A stretch of DNA of 64,000 nucleotides, taken from the NCBI GenBank assembly GCA_910588985.1, contig CAJURO010000003.1, forward strand, positions 1 through 64,000. The letters are read 5' to 3'. Below are positions 25,390-33,706 of this stretch, piece by piece; the first letter of the stretch is position 1, and each line of letters begins with the position of its first letter. The translations under genes were made by a program, and so were the position numbers. This DNA comes from an uncultured Eggerthellaceae bacterium (GTDB taxonomy: Bacteria > Actinomycetota > Coriobacteriia > Coriobacteriales > Eggerthellaceae). The notes beneath the pieces were generated by a model that ran no database searches, was not told where the DNA came from, and was given only the letters and a program-made list of their open reading frames with translations.

Positions 25390-26132
25390 GAGCTTGGCTT
25401 CGTTCCCATATGTATGGCAGCGATGCCACCGGTAAGGTCAGTCCAAGAGACATCCTCGAATCCCGCATCTTCGAACATCTTTGCAAGGCTTTCTTGATTT
25501 GGGAAGGCTTTTATGGAATTTGCCAGATACACGAACCCAGACCTGTCATGCGTGATGATACCACCCCAAAAGGGGATCATGTGTGTGAGATAGAAGCGAT
25601 AGAGGGCACGCCATATCCTGTTCTTTGGTGTGGAAAACTCCAGGCAGAGAATGGTGCCACCTGGTCTAAGGACCCGATACATCTCCGCAAGGGCTTGCTC
25701 GCGACGAGGCATGTTGCGGATGCCGTAGGCAACAGTGAGAACATCGCACATCTCATCGGGAAGCGCCATATCTTGAGCATCGACGACAGCAAACTCGACA
25801 GGAACGCCATCGGAAGCCCCTTCATCCATGTGGATGCGCGCTACCTCGAGCATCTCTGGAACAAGGTCGGTGCAATGGATCCTTGCGGGGTGCTTCTTCT
25901 GTGCGATGGCAAAGGAGATGTCTCCCGTGCCGCCCGCCACATCAAGCACGACCGACTCATGTGTCACAGGAGCCTTTCGCACAAGCGCATCGATCCATGC
26001 TCGGTAAGCACCAAAGCTTGAGATGGCATTGAACCGCTCATACTTCTTGGCAATGCTTGCAAAGATGCTCTTGACCTTCTTGGTAGAAAGCTCGCTCGGA
26101 GCTTCTCGTCCGCTTTCTGTATCGATGCTCAC
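25386..26132 (-). CDS. menG: Demethylmenaquinone methyltransferase (MenG/UbiE)
   Basis: 248 residues, class I SAM methyltransferase. SAM-binding VVLDVAGGTGDISF is motif I; the UbiE signature is seen in FNAISSFGAYRAW, DVLTVAYGIRNMPRREQAL, and LEFSTPKNRIWRALYRFY. It methylates demethylmenaquinone in menaquinone synthesis at the membrane, which implies respiratory electron transport in this presumed anaerobe. The start is GTG 26132 with AAGGGAA upstream. It forms a likely minus-strand run with dapL and the PAP2 gene. Confidence 0.93.
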   Translation of the reverse strand: MSIDTESGREAPSELSTKKVKSIFASIAKKYERFNAISSFGAYRAWIDALVRKAPVTHESVVLDVAGGTGDISFAIAQKKHPARIHCTDLVPEMLEVARIHMDEGASDGVPVEFAVVDAQDMALPDEMCDVLTVAYGIRNMPRREQALAEMYRVLRPGGTILCLEFSTPKNRIWRALYRFYLTHMIPFWGGIITHDRSGFVYLANSIKAFPNQESLAKMFEDAGFEDVSWTDLTGGIAAIHMGTKPSS

Positions 26133-26191
26133 GCAGTTCCCTTCATCTAATGTTCACTCTATATGGTAGCAGCCAGAGATCGCATGATGCG

Positions 26192-26722
26192 TCAACCGAA
26201 GATCATCACATAGCCGATATGCGCCAGAATGAGGGCGAAGAGTGCTCCAGCAATAACATCTTTGAGGAAATGCACGCCAGAGAGCACGCGAATGAGAGCG
26301 AGCAAGACAGCAGAGACGAAGAGAACGCACATGAAGACATCGATGGGCAGCGACGTCCAGTTAAGGTGCTTCGCGAACGCAAGCCAACTTGCCGCTATCA
26401 TGAACATGCAGAAAGCATGGCGCGAAGGGAACGATCGGCCTGTCTTATCGCATGTCAAGAGAGGGTCGTAGCTAAGCTTCACGAAGGGGCGCATCTCGTC
26501 AACCATGTAACGTAGCACGGTCACAAGGATGAACGAGCACCCTGGGACAACGATGCAGGGAAGAAGAAAATCCTGTTGCATAAGAGCTGCAAGCACGACA
26601 AGGAGGGGGTAGGATACATACCCAAGTGCCGTCAAGGCACGATTGAGCGCTTGGATCAAACGAACAAGACCAGCATGATCACGTATGCTGTTAACAAGCG
26701 AAGGGTAATCTATGAGGCCCAT
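26192..26722 (-). CDS. PAP2-family membrane phosphatase
   Basis: 176 residues with five or six membrane spans. The PAP2 acid-phosphatase motifs are in order: a degenerate first motif KLSYDPLLTCDKTGRS, then SFPSRHAFCMF (catalytic His) and RVLSGVHFLKDVIAG. Small PAP2 proteins dephosphorylate undecaprenyl pyrophosphate or phosphatidyl lipids on the outer face of the membrane. The first motif lacks the full K-x6-RP pattern as written, although RPFVKLSYDP is nearby. TTGGAGA precedes ATG 26722. Substrate not determinable. Confidence 0.87.
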   Translation of the reverse strand: MGLIDYPSLVNSIRDHAGLVRLIQALNRALTALGYVSYPLLVVLAALMQQDFLLPCIVVPGCSFILVTVLRYMVDEMRPFVKLSYDPLLTCDKTGRSFPSRHAFCMFMIAASWLAFAKHLNWTSLPIDVFMCVLFVSAVLLALIRVLSGVHFLKDVIAGALFALILAHIGYVMIFG

Positions 26723-26781
26723 CGTCTATCTCCAAGGAGCGCAGAAGCGTGTTCTATCGTCCATACAGAGGAATGCATGCT

Positions 26782-28002
26782 CTATGAAAGCATGCGCCGA
26801 ATGCGTGAAACCGCCTCTTTGGTTGCGGGACGCTCGCCAAAGCCAGTCAGACGGATGTAGCCTTCGCCTGCAGGACCGAACCCTGCGCCCGGCGTAGTGA
26901 TGACATTCGCCTCCTCAAGCAGCCGATTGAAGAATTCCCAGCTACCAATACCCTCTGGTGTCTTGCACCAGACATAAGGGCTGTTGACAGCGCCGAAGAC
27001 CTGCAGGCCGCATTTCTCAAGGCCATCCTTTATGATGCGCGCATTCTCAAGATAGAAGCGAATCGTCTCTTCGATCTGGCGCTTGCCCTCCGAGGTGTAG
27101 ATCGCTGACGCACCCTTCTGGATGATATAAGAGGCTCCGTTGAATTTGGTTGATTGCCTTCGCAGCCACATCTCGTTCAGGCTCTGCCCTTGACGAACAA
27201 GATCATGCGGGATGACGGTGTAACCACAGCGCATGCCTGTGAAGCCAGCAGTCTTCGAGAAGCTGCGAAACTCGATCGCACAGCTCTTCGCTCCCTCGAT
27301 CTCGAAGATAGAATGCGGGATGTCATCTTCGGTGATGAAGCGCTCGTATGCCGCATCGAACATGATGACTGCATCATTGTCGTTCGCATAATCAACCCAA
27401 GCCCTCAGTTGGTCGCGATCAAGCACGGTGCCTGTTGGGTTGTTGGGTGAGCAAAGATAGATGATATCCACGTGGATATCGGGAATGGCAGGGAAGAAGC
27501 CATTCTCTGCTGTTGTTGGCATATAGTGGATATTCGTCCAGGCCTCAGCGTCGACATCGTACTCGCCCGCGCGGCCTTCCATGGCATTGCTATCGACATA
27601 CACTGGATACACAGGATCGCAGACCGCGATCTTGTTGTCCTTTGCGAAGATGTCGCCGATGTTGCCGCAATCGCTCTTGGCTCCATCAGAGATGAATATC
27701 TCATCAAGAGCGATATCGACTCCACGAGCGCGGTAATCATGGTCACGGATCGCTTCGCGCAAGAAGTCATAACCCTCGTAGGGACCATATCCTTTGAGCG
27801 TCTCGGCTACTCCCTGCTCATCGACTGCCTCATGCATCGCCTCGATAACAGCAGGAACAAGCGGTTGGGTGACATCGCCGATCCCGAGCTTGATGAGAGA
27901 GGCATCTGGGTTTGCCTCTTGATAGGCTGCGGTACGTCGTGCGATCTCGGCGAAAAGATAGCTTCCAGGGAGCTTTTCAAAGTTCTTGTTGATCTGAGCC
28001 AT
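26782..28002 (-). CDS. dapL: LL-diaminopimelate aminotransferase
   Basis: 406 residues, fold-type I PLP enzyme. The family hallmarks IKLGIGDVTQPLVPAVIEAM, YGPYEGYDFLREAI, SDGAKSDCGNI and SPNNPTG (185-191) are present; PLP Lys250 is in FRSFSKTAGFTGMRCGYT. It converts tetrahydrodipicolinate directly to LL-DAP, bypassing the acyl intermediates, for lysine and peptidoglycan. ATG 28002 is chosen from homology (MAQINKNFEKLPGSYLF) and the upstream AGAGGA; an in-frame extension to 28128 has no family match. A 212-base gap separates it from the divergent radical SAM gene; no lysine riboswitch is evident there. Confidence 0.96.
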   Translation of the reverse strand: MAQINKNFEKLPGSYLFAEIARRTAAYQEANPDASLIKLGIGDVTQPLVPAVIEAMHEAVDEQGVAETLKGYGPYEGYDFLREAIRDHDYRARGVDIALDEIFISDGAKSDCGNIGDIFAKDNKIAVCDPVYPVYVDSNAMEGRAGEYDVDAEAWTNIHYMPTTAENGFFPAIPDIHVDIIYLCSPNNPTGTVLDRDQLRAWVDYANDNDAVIMFDAAYERFITEDDIPHSIFEIEGAKSCAIEFRSFSKTAGFTGMRCGYTVIPHDLVRQGQSLNEMWLRRQSTKFNGASYIIQKGASAIYTSEGKRQIEETIRFYLENARIIKDGLEKCGLQVFGAVNSPYVWCKTPEGIGSWEFFNRLLEEANVITTPGAGFGPAGEGYIRLTGFGERPATKEAVSRIRRMLS

Positions 28003-28200
28003 CGTCCTCTTCTTCCTTATTGAGCCGACAAAGCCGTTAAGGCCTGACCTTTGGTGAAATCCTTTTCTCTGGTTCAGCATAGCAAAAAGAAGGCGAAGAA
28101 AAAGACCAATGAATGCTCTGCGGTTCATCTATGACAGGGGCGGGGGCAAGATCAGAGGCGAGGTGGCATGTTCGCGTGTTTTCAGATCATGGAGAGTGCG

Positions 28201-28206
28201 TATAAT
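28201..28206 (+). promoter_or_regulatory. -10 element of the radical SAM gene, leaderless arrangement
   Basis: A perfect TATAAT ends 9 bases before ATG 28215, so transcription should begin within a few bases of the start codon. There is no ribosome site between them, consistent with a leaderless mRNA. Confidence 0.6.
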
Positions 28207-28214
28207 GATGAGCC

Positions 28215-29498
28215 ATGGAAAATGAAGCATTACAGAGAGCGCGTCGCGAGTACGACAACGTGGAAGAGCGCTATGTCGCCACGCTTGAAGAAAAGGGCCT
28301 CATCTTCGCACCACGTTTCTCAGATGAGAAGCGCATAGCAGAGTTGAGAGAGCGCCTCGCTCAGAAAGGCGTCATCGCGCGGAACGCAGGCGCCTCCCTT
28401 TCTTGTGGGTTTCTGTCAAAAGCGTGTGTCGAATGCACGGGGCAAAACGGGTCAGAGACATTCTCGACAACCTTCAAGTGCCACCGTGACTGCTACTTTT
28501 GCTTTAACAAGAACCAAGCAGACTACGATCGGTTCTTTCGCGAGGGCTGCCCTTGGCAAGAGGGCTTGGAGCGTTGCGCAGCTGAGAATGAGAGCTTAGC
28601 TTGCATTGGGCTCACCGGAGGAGAGCCTCTGCTCGACCTTGAGAATGCGATCGCTCTTCTCAAGCGCGCGAAAGAGCTCTTTCCCGATGCTCATCTTCGC
28701 ATGTACACCTCTGGAGATCTCCTTGATGCTCATATTGCTGAGCAATTGCGTGAAGCACATCTTGATGAGATACGGTTTAGCGTGAAAGATGACGATGATC
28801 CTTCCATGAGGGAGCGTGTGCTCAATGCGATGCGCCTTGCAAAGGACTACATCCCAAGCGTCATGGTCGAGATGCCTGTTGTCCCTGGCAATCTCGAGTA
28901 CATGAAGGATCTTTTGCGTGATTTCGACGAAATAGGCATTGATGGGATCAACCTGCTCGAGTTCTGCTTTCCCTTCTGCAATTGGGATGAGTTCGCAGCT
29001 CGTGGCCTTCTTCTGAAGAACCCTCCTTTTGAGATCATGTATGACTATGGCTACTCAGGAGGTCTTGCAGTGGCTGGGTCAGAGGCTGACATCCTTGAGC
29101 TTTTCGATTGGGCGCTTGATGAGGGTCTCAGCCTCGGCATCCATTACTGCTCGCTTGAGAACAAGCATCGAAGCGAGATCCGTCAAAAGAACGAGCGTGC
29201 GCGAACGCTCCATCCCGTGCTCTCTTTCGATGAAGATGACTTCTTCCTCAAATGCTGCAAAGTGTATGGGGATGATGTCGCCCTCGCGAAGGACGCGCTT
29301 GAAGAAGCGGGGTGCACGGACATGCTTGAAAGCCCGGAGGAATGCTCTCTTTCATTTCCGCTCACCTCGCTCAAGACGGTGTCTGGGCTGAAGCATGACG
29401 ATGGGACACCGCTCATGCCGCAGATCTGCTCCTTCGTGTATGAAACTGATGAAGAGGGGGCTTACTTCATCGATGTTGCCATCAAAGATGCACGGTGA
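28215..29498 (+). CDS. Radical SAM enzyme of unassigned function
   Basis: 427 residues. The canonical cluster motif is Cys89-x3-Cys93-x2-Cys96 (KCHRDCYFCFNKN), with GGEPLL near residue 134. Further conserved-looking cysteines precede it (SLSCGFLSKACVEC, Cys64/71/74), which could ligate a second cluster or metal, and two adjacent Cys occur near residue 345 (FFLKCCKVYGDD). I know of no assigned reaction for this layout. The gene appears leaderless. It ends exactly where the convergent spermidine-synthase-like gene ends, the two TGA stops together forming TGATCA. Neighbouring methyltransferases and Elp3 hint at an RNA or small-molecule modification theme, but this is inference. Confidence 0.85.
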   Translation: MENEALQRARREYDNVEERYVATLEEKGLIFAPRFSDEKRIAELRERLAQKGVIARNAGASLSCGFLSKACVECTGQNGSETFSTTFKCHRDCYFCFNKNQADYDRFFREGCPWQEGLERCAAENESLACIGLTGGEPLLDLENAIALLKRAKELFPDAHLRMYTSGDLLDAHIAEQLREAHLDEIRFSVKDDDDPSMRERVLNAMRLAKDYIPSVMVEMPVVPGNLEYMKDLLRDFDEIGIDGINLLEFCFPFCNWDEFAARGLLLKNPPFEIMYDYGYSGGLAVAGSEADILELFDWALDEGLSLGIHYCSLENKHRSEIRQKNERARTLHPVLSFDEDDFFLKCCKVYGDDVALAKDALEEAGCTDMLESPEECSLSFPLTSLKTVSGLKHDDGTPLMPQICSFVYETDEEGAYFIDVAIKDAR

Positions 29499-30269
29499 TC
29501 ATCCAAGCTCGATGGTGTTCGAGAATCGGTACTCTCCGTTCGTGCCGATCACGATGTAGTTCTCAGCTCCTCCAAATTCTTGATCGCTTGCATCGATGAG
29601 ATGTACATGAGCGAATACAGAGTGGAGCGCCTCGGTGAACGCGAGCAGCTCACGTGAATCTCCCCTTGGTTGCTTCACGACAAGGTTCGTCATGTAGAGA
29701 CCCTTTGGGCGCAGTATGCGACCTATCTGCTCGATGCTCTCTTTTTCGAGGAATGCCTTTGAAACATTGCATCCTTCAAAAGAGTCATTGATCACCACGT
29801 CGTAGCATTGATCAGGAGCTTCTCTTATGACCTGCACGCCATCGGCGACCCAGATATTCATGCGATCTTGCTCGTTGCGTGCATCAAGATATGCCTCAAG
29901 CTTATCAAGGTAGAAGCGCTCTCTTGCGATCTGCACGATGACGGGGTCGATCTCGACCACATCCATGCGAGCGCTTGAAGAATGTGTGAGGAAATGCTTA
30001 GGGTAAGAGAAGCAGCCTCCTCCGATCATAAGCACCTCATCGATCTCAAGGCCATCATCAGCAGCTTCGTACATGCAATCGAATGCAAGGATGTAGGCAA
30101 AGGGAGGAGAGCTCCAATTATCATCAAGGTAGGTGGCGCTTTGATAGGTGCCGTCAAGGCTCAAGACACGCACGTAATTACCGAGTGAATCGCAGGTGAT
30201 GAAACACCGTGCTTCGCCAAACGATGTTTGGAATGTTCGTCTCTCGATGAGGCGCCGAAGCGGGTTCAT
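29499..30269 (-). CDS. Spermidine-synthase-like class I methyltransferase-fold protein
   Basis: 256 residues. The Rossmann core resembles the polyamine synthase fold: VLMIGGGCFSYPKHFL (motif I), MDVVEIDPVIVQIARERF (acidic motif II), ADGVQVIREAPDQCYDVVIND. The family includes both aminopropyltransferases and methyltransferase-like proteins; the catalytic Asp pair of true spermidine synthases is not convincing, so it is labelled cautiously. ATG 30269 with AAGGTG upstream overlaps the stop of the following (upstream) methyltransferase by four bases, so the two are co-translated. Confidence 0.8.
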   Translation of the reverse strand: MNPLRRLIERRTFQTSFGEARCFITCDSLGNYVRVLSLDGTYQSATYLDDNWSSPPFAYILAFDCMYEAADDGLEIDEVLMIGGGCFSYPKHFLTHSSSARMDVVEIDPVIVQIARERFYLDKLEAYLDARNEQDRMNIWVADGVQVIREAPDQCYDVVINDSFEGCNVSKAFLEKESIEQIGRILRPKGLYMTNLVVKQPRGDSRELLAFTEALHSVFAHVHLIDASDQEFGGAENYIVIGTNGEYRFSNTIELG

Positions 30270-31045
30270 GGGCGCACCTTGAAGATGAGATAGCGGTTGA
30301 GCTTTCCGCTCTTTCCATCGTCTTGATAATCGGCAACAAGATCGCATCCTTGTGCGCAGGCAACTCCGATGAGGTCATCAATCTCGAGATCAGCGAAGGA
30401 ATGGCAGAATCTGAACGCGTTGGTTTCGTCTTGCCAGTCAAGGAGGTAGTCACCCTGGTCAGTATCGATGCCGAATCCTAAGAGATCGCTTCCTCGCTGT
30501 GTTGCGCGCTCTGCCTTTTTGCGCATTCGCGGGTCAGATGCGAATTGCCAAAACGATACGCTCATGAAGCCGTCGGGCGCTGTCTTTTCGATCATCTTAA
30601 GAAGCAGATGTTCGCGATCAAGAGCGCAGGGTAGGTGATGCATAAGGCCAAAGCAAGCGACAAGCGCACAGGCGGGGATCTTCGCGAACGCTTCAGGTGC
30701 GTTGCCATCCCTTGTCGCCTCGTGGATATCCATCTCGAGGAAATCGACGAGAACCCCTTCCAGGCTGCTTGTCTCTGCAAGAGCACGACAGCTATCGATC
30801 GCGTAGGCTTTAAGCGGCTTGTCAGTCATATGAGCGAGCTTGCTCGCAAGGAACTTCTCAAAGCGCATATTGCCGCAACCTATGTCGAGAAGGGAGGGGG
30901 CATGGCAGAGCGCATCAGAGCATGCTTGCCAGACGCGATCCCATCCATGCCATGCGAACGTGCGCGTTTGCGAGAAAGCGTCTGTGACACGTGCGTAGAA
31001 ATTTGCATTGAGGGCGTTGAGCTGCTCTGCGCGATCGCGATCCAT
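30266..31045 (-). CDS. Class I SAM-dependent methyltransferase
   Basis: 259 residues. SLLDIGCGNMRFEKFLA is motif I, followed by YAIDSCRALAE and the LVACFGLMHHLP segment reminiscent of tRNA methyltransferase Trm9/ALKBH8-type enzymes, which contain a comparable HHLxxxxRR region (here ALDREHLLLKM). If that likeness is real, it would methylate the cm5U that Elp3 creates, and elp3 is divergently encoded next door. ATG 31045 with AGGAAGGTG upstream is chosen over longer in-frame starts. The promoter (TATACT) overlaps that of elp3. Confidence 0.8.
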   Translation of the reverse strand: MDRDRAEQLNALNANFYARVTDAFSQTRTFAWHGWDRVWQACSDALCHAPSLLDIGCGNMRFEKFLASKLAHMTDKPLKAYAIDSCRALAETSSLEGVLVDFLEMDIHEATRDGNAPEAFAKIPACALVACFGLMHHLPCALDREHLLLKMIEKTAPDGFMSVSFWQFASDPRMRKKAERATQRGSDLLGFGIDTDQGDYLLDWQDETNAFRFCHSFADLEIDDLIGVACAQGCDLVADYQDDGKSGKLNRYLIFKVRP

Positions 31046-31079
31046 TGCACCTTCCTGTTCCAGACACGAGCATGATGTA

Positions 31080-31087
31080 AGTATAAT
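31080..31087. promoter_or_regulatory. Overlapping divergent -10 elements for elp3 and the methyltransferase
   Basis: On the plus strand TATAAT occupies 31082-31087; on the minus strand TATACT occupies 31085-31080. The two hexamers share four bases, so polymerase cannot hold both at once. Plus-strand transcription would start about 4 bases before ATG 31098; minus-strand transcription would give a 28-base leader with a ribosome site. Confidence 0.5.
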
Positions 31088-31097
31088 CGTTAGCATT

Positions 31098-32930
31098 ATG
31101 GAGACAGTCATCACCCGCATAGTCCAGAAGGCCCGCGAGAATGGGACCTTGTCTGCGAAGACGATCGACCGTCTTCTTCGTGAGAGGTGCGCCGAGCTAC
31201 ATGATGCATCTCGTTCGATCTCCAAACGGACATGCATGGCATATTACGTACGCATCCGCGATGAGCAAACTGCGTTTTGGAAATCCCTTGCCATAGATGA
31301 TGCTACCGATCATGCGATCATGCATTCACTCAGGTCTAAGCCACGGCGTACCGCATCTGGAGTAGCTACCATCACGGTATTGACAGCGCCGTTCCCTTGT
31401 TCGGCTGATTGCTCGTATTGTCCCAGCGACATTCGCATGCCGAAGAGCTATCTTTCCGATGAGCCTGCTTGCCAACGAGCTGAACGCAACTTCTTCGATC
31501 CTTACTTGCAAATGCATGCGCGTTTGAATGCGCTCCACAGCCTTGGGCACGTCGTCGATAAGGTGGAGACGATCGTTTTGGGTGGAACGTTCAGCGAATA
31601 CCCAGAGTCGTACCGCATATGGTTCGTGACCCAGCTCTTTCGCGCCCTGAATGAATTTGGAGCTGACGAAGGCGCGCGCGAGGTGGAACGCCGACGTTTG
31701 CGGTACAGAGATGCGGGGCTAAGCGGTGATCCCGATGAAAACGCTGAGCGCACACGCTTGCTTCAAGAAGAGCTCGATGCGCATGTGCTCTCCTACAACA
31801 AAGCCTTTGCGTGCGCATATCCCGAAGGTCTTGCCTTTGCGATGGCTGACGAGATAGCAGGCACCTCGTTTGACAGGCTTCGTGCTGCGCAGGATGCTAA
31901 TGCTGAAGCTGCTCAGCGCATGGTGGGTCTTGTGGTAGAGACTCGACCTGACAGGATCGATGCTTCGCACCTCGCTTCTCTGCGCGCGCTTGGATGCACG
32001 AAGATCCAAGTCGGAATCCAGAGCCTTGATGATGGCATCTTGGCACAGAACGTTCGTGGTGCACGGGTTGAGGATACGGTACGCGCTCTTGAGCTTCTCC
32101 GTCTTTTCGGATTCAAGTCTCACGTGCACTTCATGATCAACCTGAAAGGCTCTTGCCCTGCGAAGGACCTTGAAGGGTATGGCGAGCTTGTTGGGAAGGC
32201 ACCATTCAAGCCCGATGAGGTAAAGCTTTATCCTTGTGCGCTTGTGAAGAGCGCTCGTCTCATGGAGGAGCATTCAGCAGGTGCATGGCGCCCTTACTCA
32301 AGAGAAGAGCTTATCGATCTTCTCAGCGCATGCGTGCTTATGACGCCGCCTTACACAAGGATATCCCGAATGATCCGCGACATCTCTTCTTCTGACATCG
32401 TCGCAGGCAACAAGTCGACCAACTTGAGGCAAATGGTCGAGGCAAGGATTCGGGAAGAAGGGGAGAAGCCCTCCGAGATTCGCATGCGTGAGATCGCCAA
32501 GCGACAGATGTCCGTAGAGAAGCTTTCGCTTTCGGAGATTGCGTATAGGACGTCGAACACCGAAGAGGTGTTCCTCCAATGGACAGATGACGAGGGAACC
32601 CTGGCAGCCTTCTTGCGATTGTCATTTCCCGATCAAGAGGCGATCGAGCAAGCGCGCACGACGATGGATGGGTTCCCTGCTGAGCTAGGATGCGCGATGA
32701 TCCGCGAGGTGCATGTGTACGGTCGTGTCTCGAAGCTCCATGAGTCGATCGAGGGAACGCAGCATATAGGCCTTGGGCGCATGCTCATCGAGCGCGCGTG
32801 CAAGCTCGCTCACGAAAACGGCTTTACGCGCATTGGCGTCATAAGCGCTGTTGGCACACGCCGCTACTACGAACGACTTGGCTTCGAGCGTTTCGGGCTG
32901 TACCATTTCAAAGATCTTGAGACTGGTTGA
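31098..32930 (+). CDS. elp3: Elp3-type tRNA uridine modification enzyme (radical SAM plus GNAT)
   Basis: 610 residues, similar to bacterial and archaeal Elp3. An N-terminal helical region is followed by the radical SAM cluster Cys101-x3-Cys105-x2-Cys108 (FPCSADCSYCPSD), then KVETIVLGGTFSEYP, RPDRIDASHLASLR, GCTKIQVGIQSLDDGIL and DEVKLYPCALVKSARL. The C-terminal GNAT acetyltransferase domain (about 440-610) has GLGRMLIERACKLA. Elp3 forms carboxymethyl-type groups on tRNA wobble uridine-34 from acetyl-CoA. It is rare among bacteria. The start ATG 31098 follows a leaderless promoter. The divergent methyltransferase may complete the modification. Confidence 0.92.
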   Translation: METVITRIVQKARENGTLSAKTIDRLLRERCAELHDASRSISKRTCMAYYVRIRDEQTAFWKSLAIDDATDHAIMHSLRSKPRRTASGVATITVLTAPFPCSADCSYCPSDIRMPKSYLSDEPACQRAERNFFDPYLQMHARLNALHSLGHVVDKVETIVLGGTFSEYPESYRIWFVTQLFRALNEFGADEGAREVERRRLRYRDAGLSGDPDENAERTRLLQEELDAHVLSYNKAFACAYPEGLAFAMADEIAGTSFDRLRAAQDANAEAAQRMVGLVVETRPDRIDASHLASLRALGCTKIQVGIQSLDDGILAQNVRGARVEDTVRALELLRLFGFKSHVHFMINLKGSCPAKDLEGYGELVGKAPFKPDEVKLYPCALVKSARLMEEHSAGAWRPYSREELIDLLSACVLMTPPYTRISRMIRDISSSDIVAGNKSTNLRQMVEARIREEGEKPSEIRMREIAKRQMSVEKLSLSEIAYRTSNTEEVFLQWTDDEGTLAAFLRLSFPDQEAIEQARTTMDGFPAELGCAMIREVHVYGRVSKLHESIEGTQHIGLGRMLIERACKLAHENGFTRIGVISAVGTRRYYERLGFERFGLYHFKDLETG

Positions 32931-32933
32931 TCC

Positions 32934-33536
32934 TCAGAGTGCTTGGCGGATGGCCGCAAGAAGCTCATCGTAGGTCTCGAACGCAGGGATGTCAGGATGA
33001 TCGCGAGCGATCTGCTCTGTCGTGCGAAAGAAGAATCCTGCCTTCGAATCCTCGATCATGGCGATGTCGTTGAAAGAATCACCTGCGGCGATCGTCTCGA
33101 TGCCAGCGGTATGAAGGGCTCGCACGGTGGTGAGCTTCGTGTTTTCGCAGCGCATCTTATAGCCTGTTATGGCACCCGTGGCCTCATCGACGACAAGCTC
33201 GTTGCAGAAGATCGTAGGAAACCCAAGCTTAGCCATCAGTGGTGCAGCGAACTGCTCGAACGTATCGGAGATGATGACGACTTGGGTGATGCGACGCAAT
33301 GCATCAAGGAACTCCTTAGCTCCCTCCATCGGGTCGATCTTGGCGATGCACTCCTGTATTTCAGGAAGCCCAAGCTTCGCCTCGCGCAAAAGGTCGAGCC
33401 GATAGTTCATGAGCTTATCGTAATCGGGTTCATCTCGGGTGGTCTTCTTGAGTCCTTCGATTCCTGATTCTTCCGCAAACGCGATCCAGATCTCTGGGAC
33501 AAGCACGCCTTCCAAATCAAGGCAAACGAGATTCAT
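32934..33536 (-). CDS. thrH: ThrH-type phosphoserine phosphatase / homoserine phosphotransferase
   Basis: 200 residues, HAD superfamily. The start MNLVCLDLEGVLVPEIWIAF is characteristic of ThrH, followed by VVIISDTFEQFAAPLM and AAGDSFNDIAMIEDSKAG; the motif I aspartate (CLDLEGV), the Thr/Ser and the acidic motif III are intact. It dephosphorylates phosphoserine, and in Pseudomonas can transfer phosphate to homoserine. It would complete serine synthesis with the serC and serA genes at the window's right end. ATG 33536 with GGAGAGGAAG upstream is chosen over longer in-frame options. The gene converges on elp3 with 3 bases between stops. Confidence 0.92.
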   Translation of the reverse strand: MNLVCLDLEGVLVPEIWIAFAEESGIEGLKKTTRDEPDYDKLMNYRLDLLREAKLGLPEIQECIAKIDPMEGAKEFLDALRRITQVVIISDTFEQFAAPLMAKLGFPTIFCNELVVDEATGAITGYKMRCENTKLTTVRALHTAGIETIAAGDSFNDIAMIEDSKAGFFFRTTEQIARDHPDIPAFETYDELLAAIRQAL

Positions 33537-33706
33537 GCTTCTTCCTCTCCATATGGTTTGTTGGTATAGGGCTATTCTAGTCAAAGGCGCTCGCTTGCTT
33601 GCATTGAATGTTGCGATGCTTGAAAATAGAGCGAACAAAGAGCGGGAACGGTAGAAGATGATGACATGTTCTACCGCGGAGCTGATGGGATGGAGCTGGT
33701 AACACG

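Noticed and set aside
28003..28214. Lysine riboswitch before dapL
   Set aside because: Neither the conserved core nor multi-helix pairing of a lysine riboswitch could be found on the minus strand.
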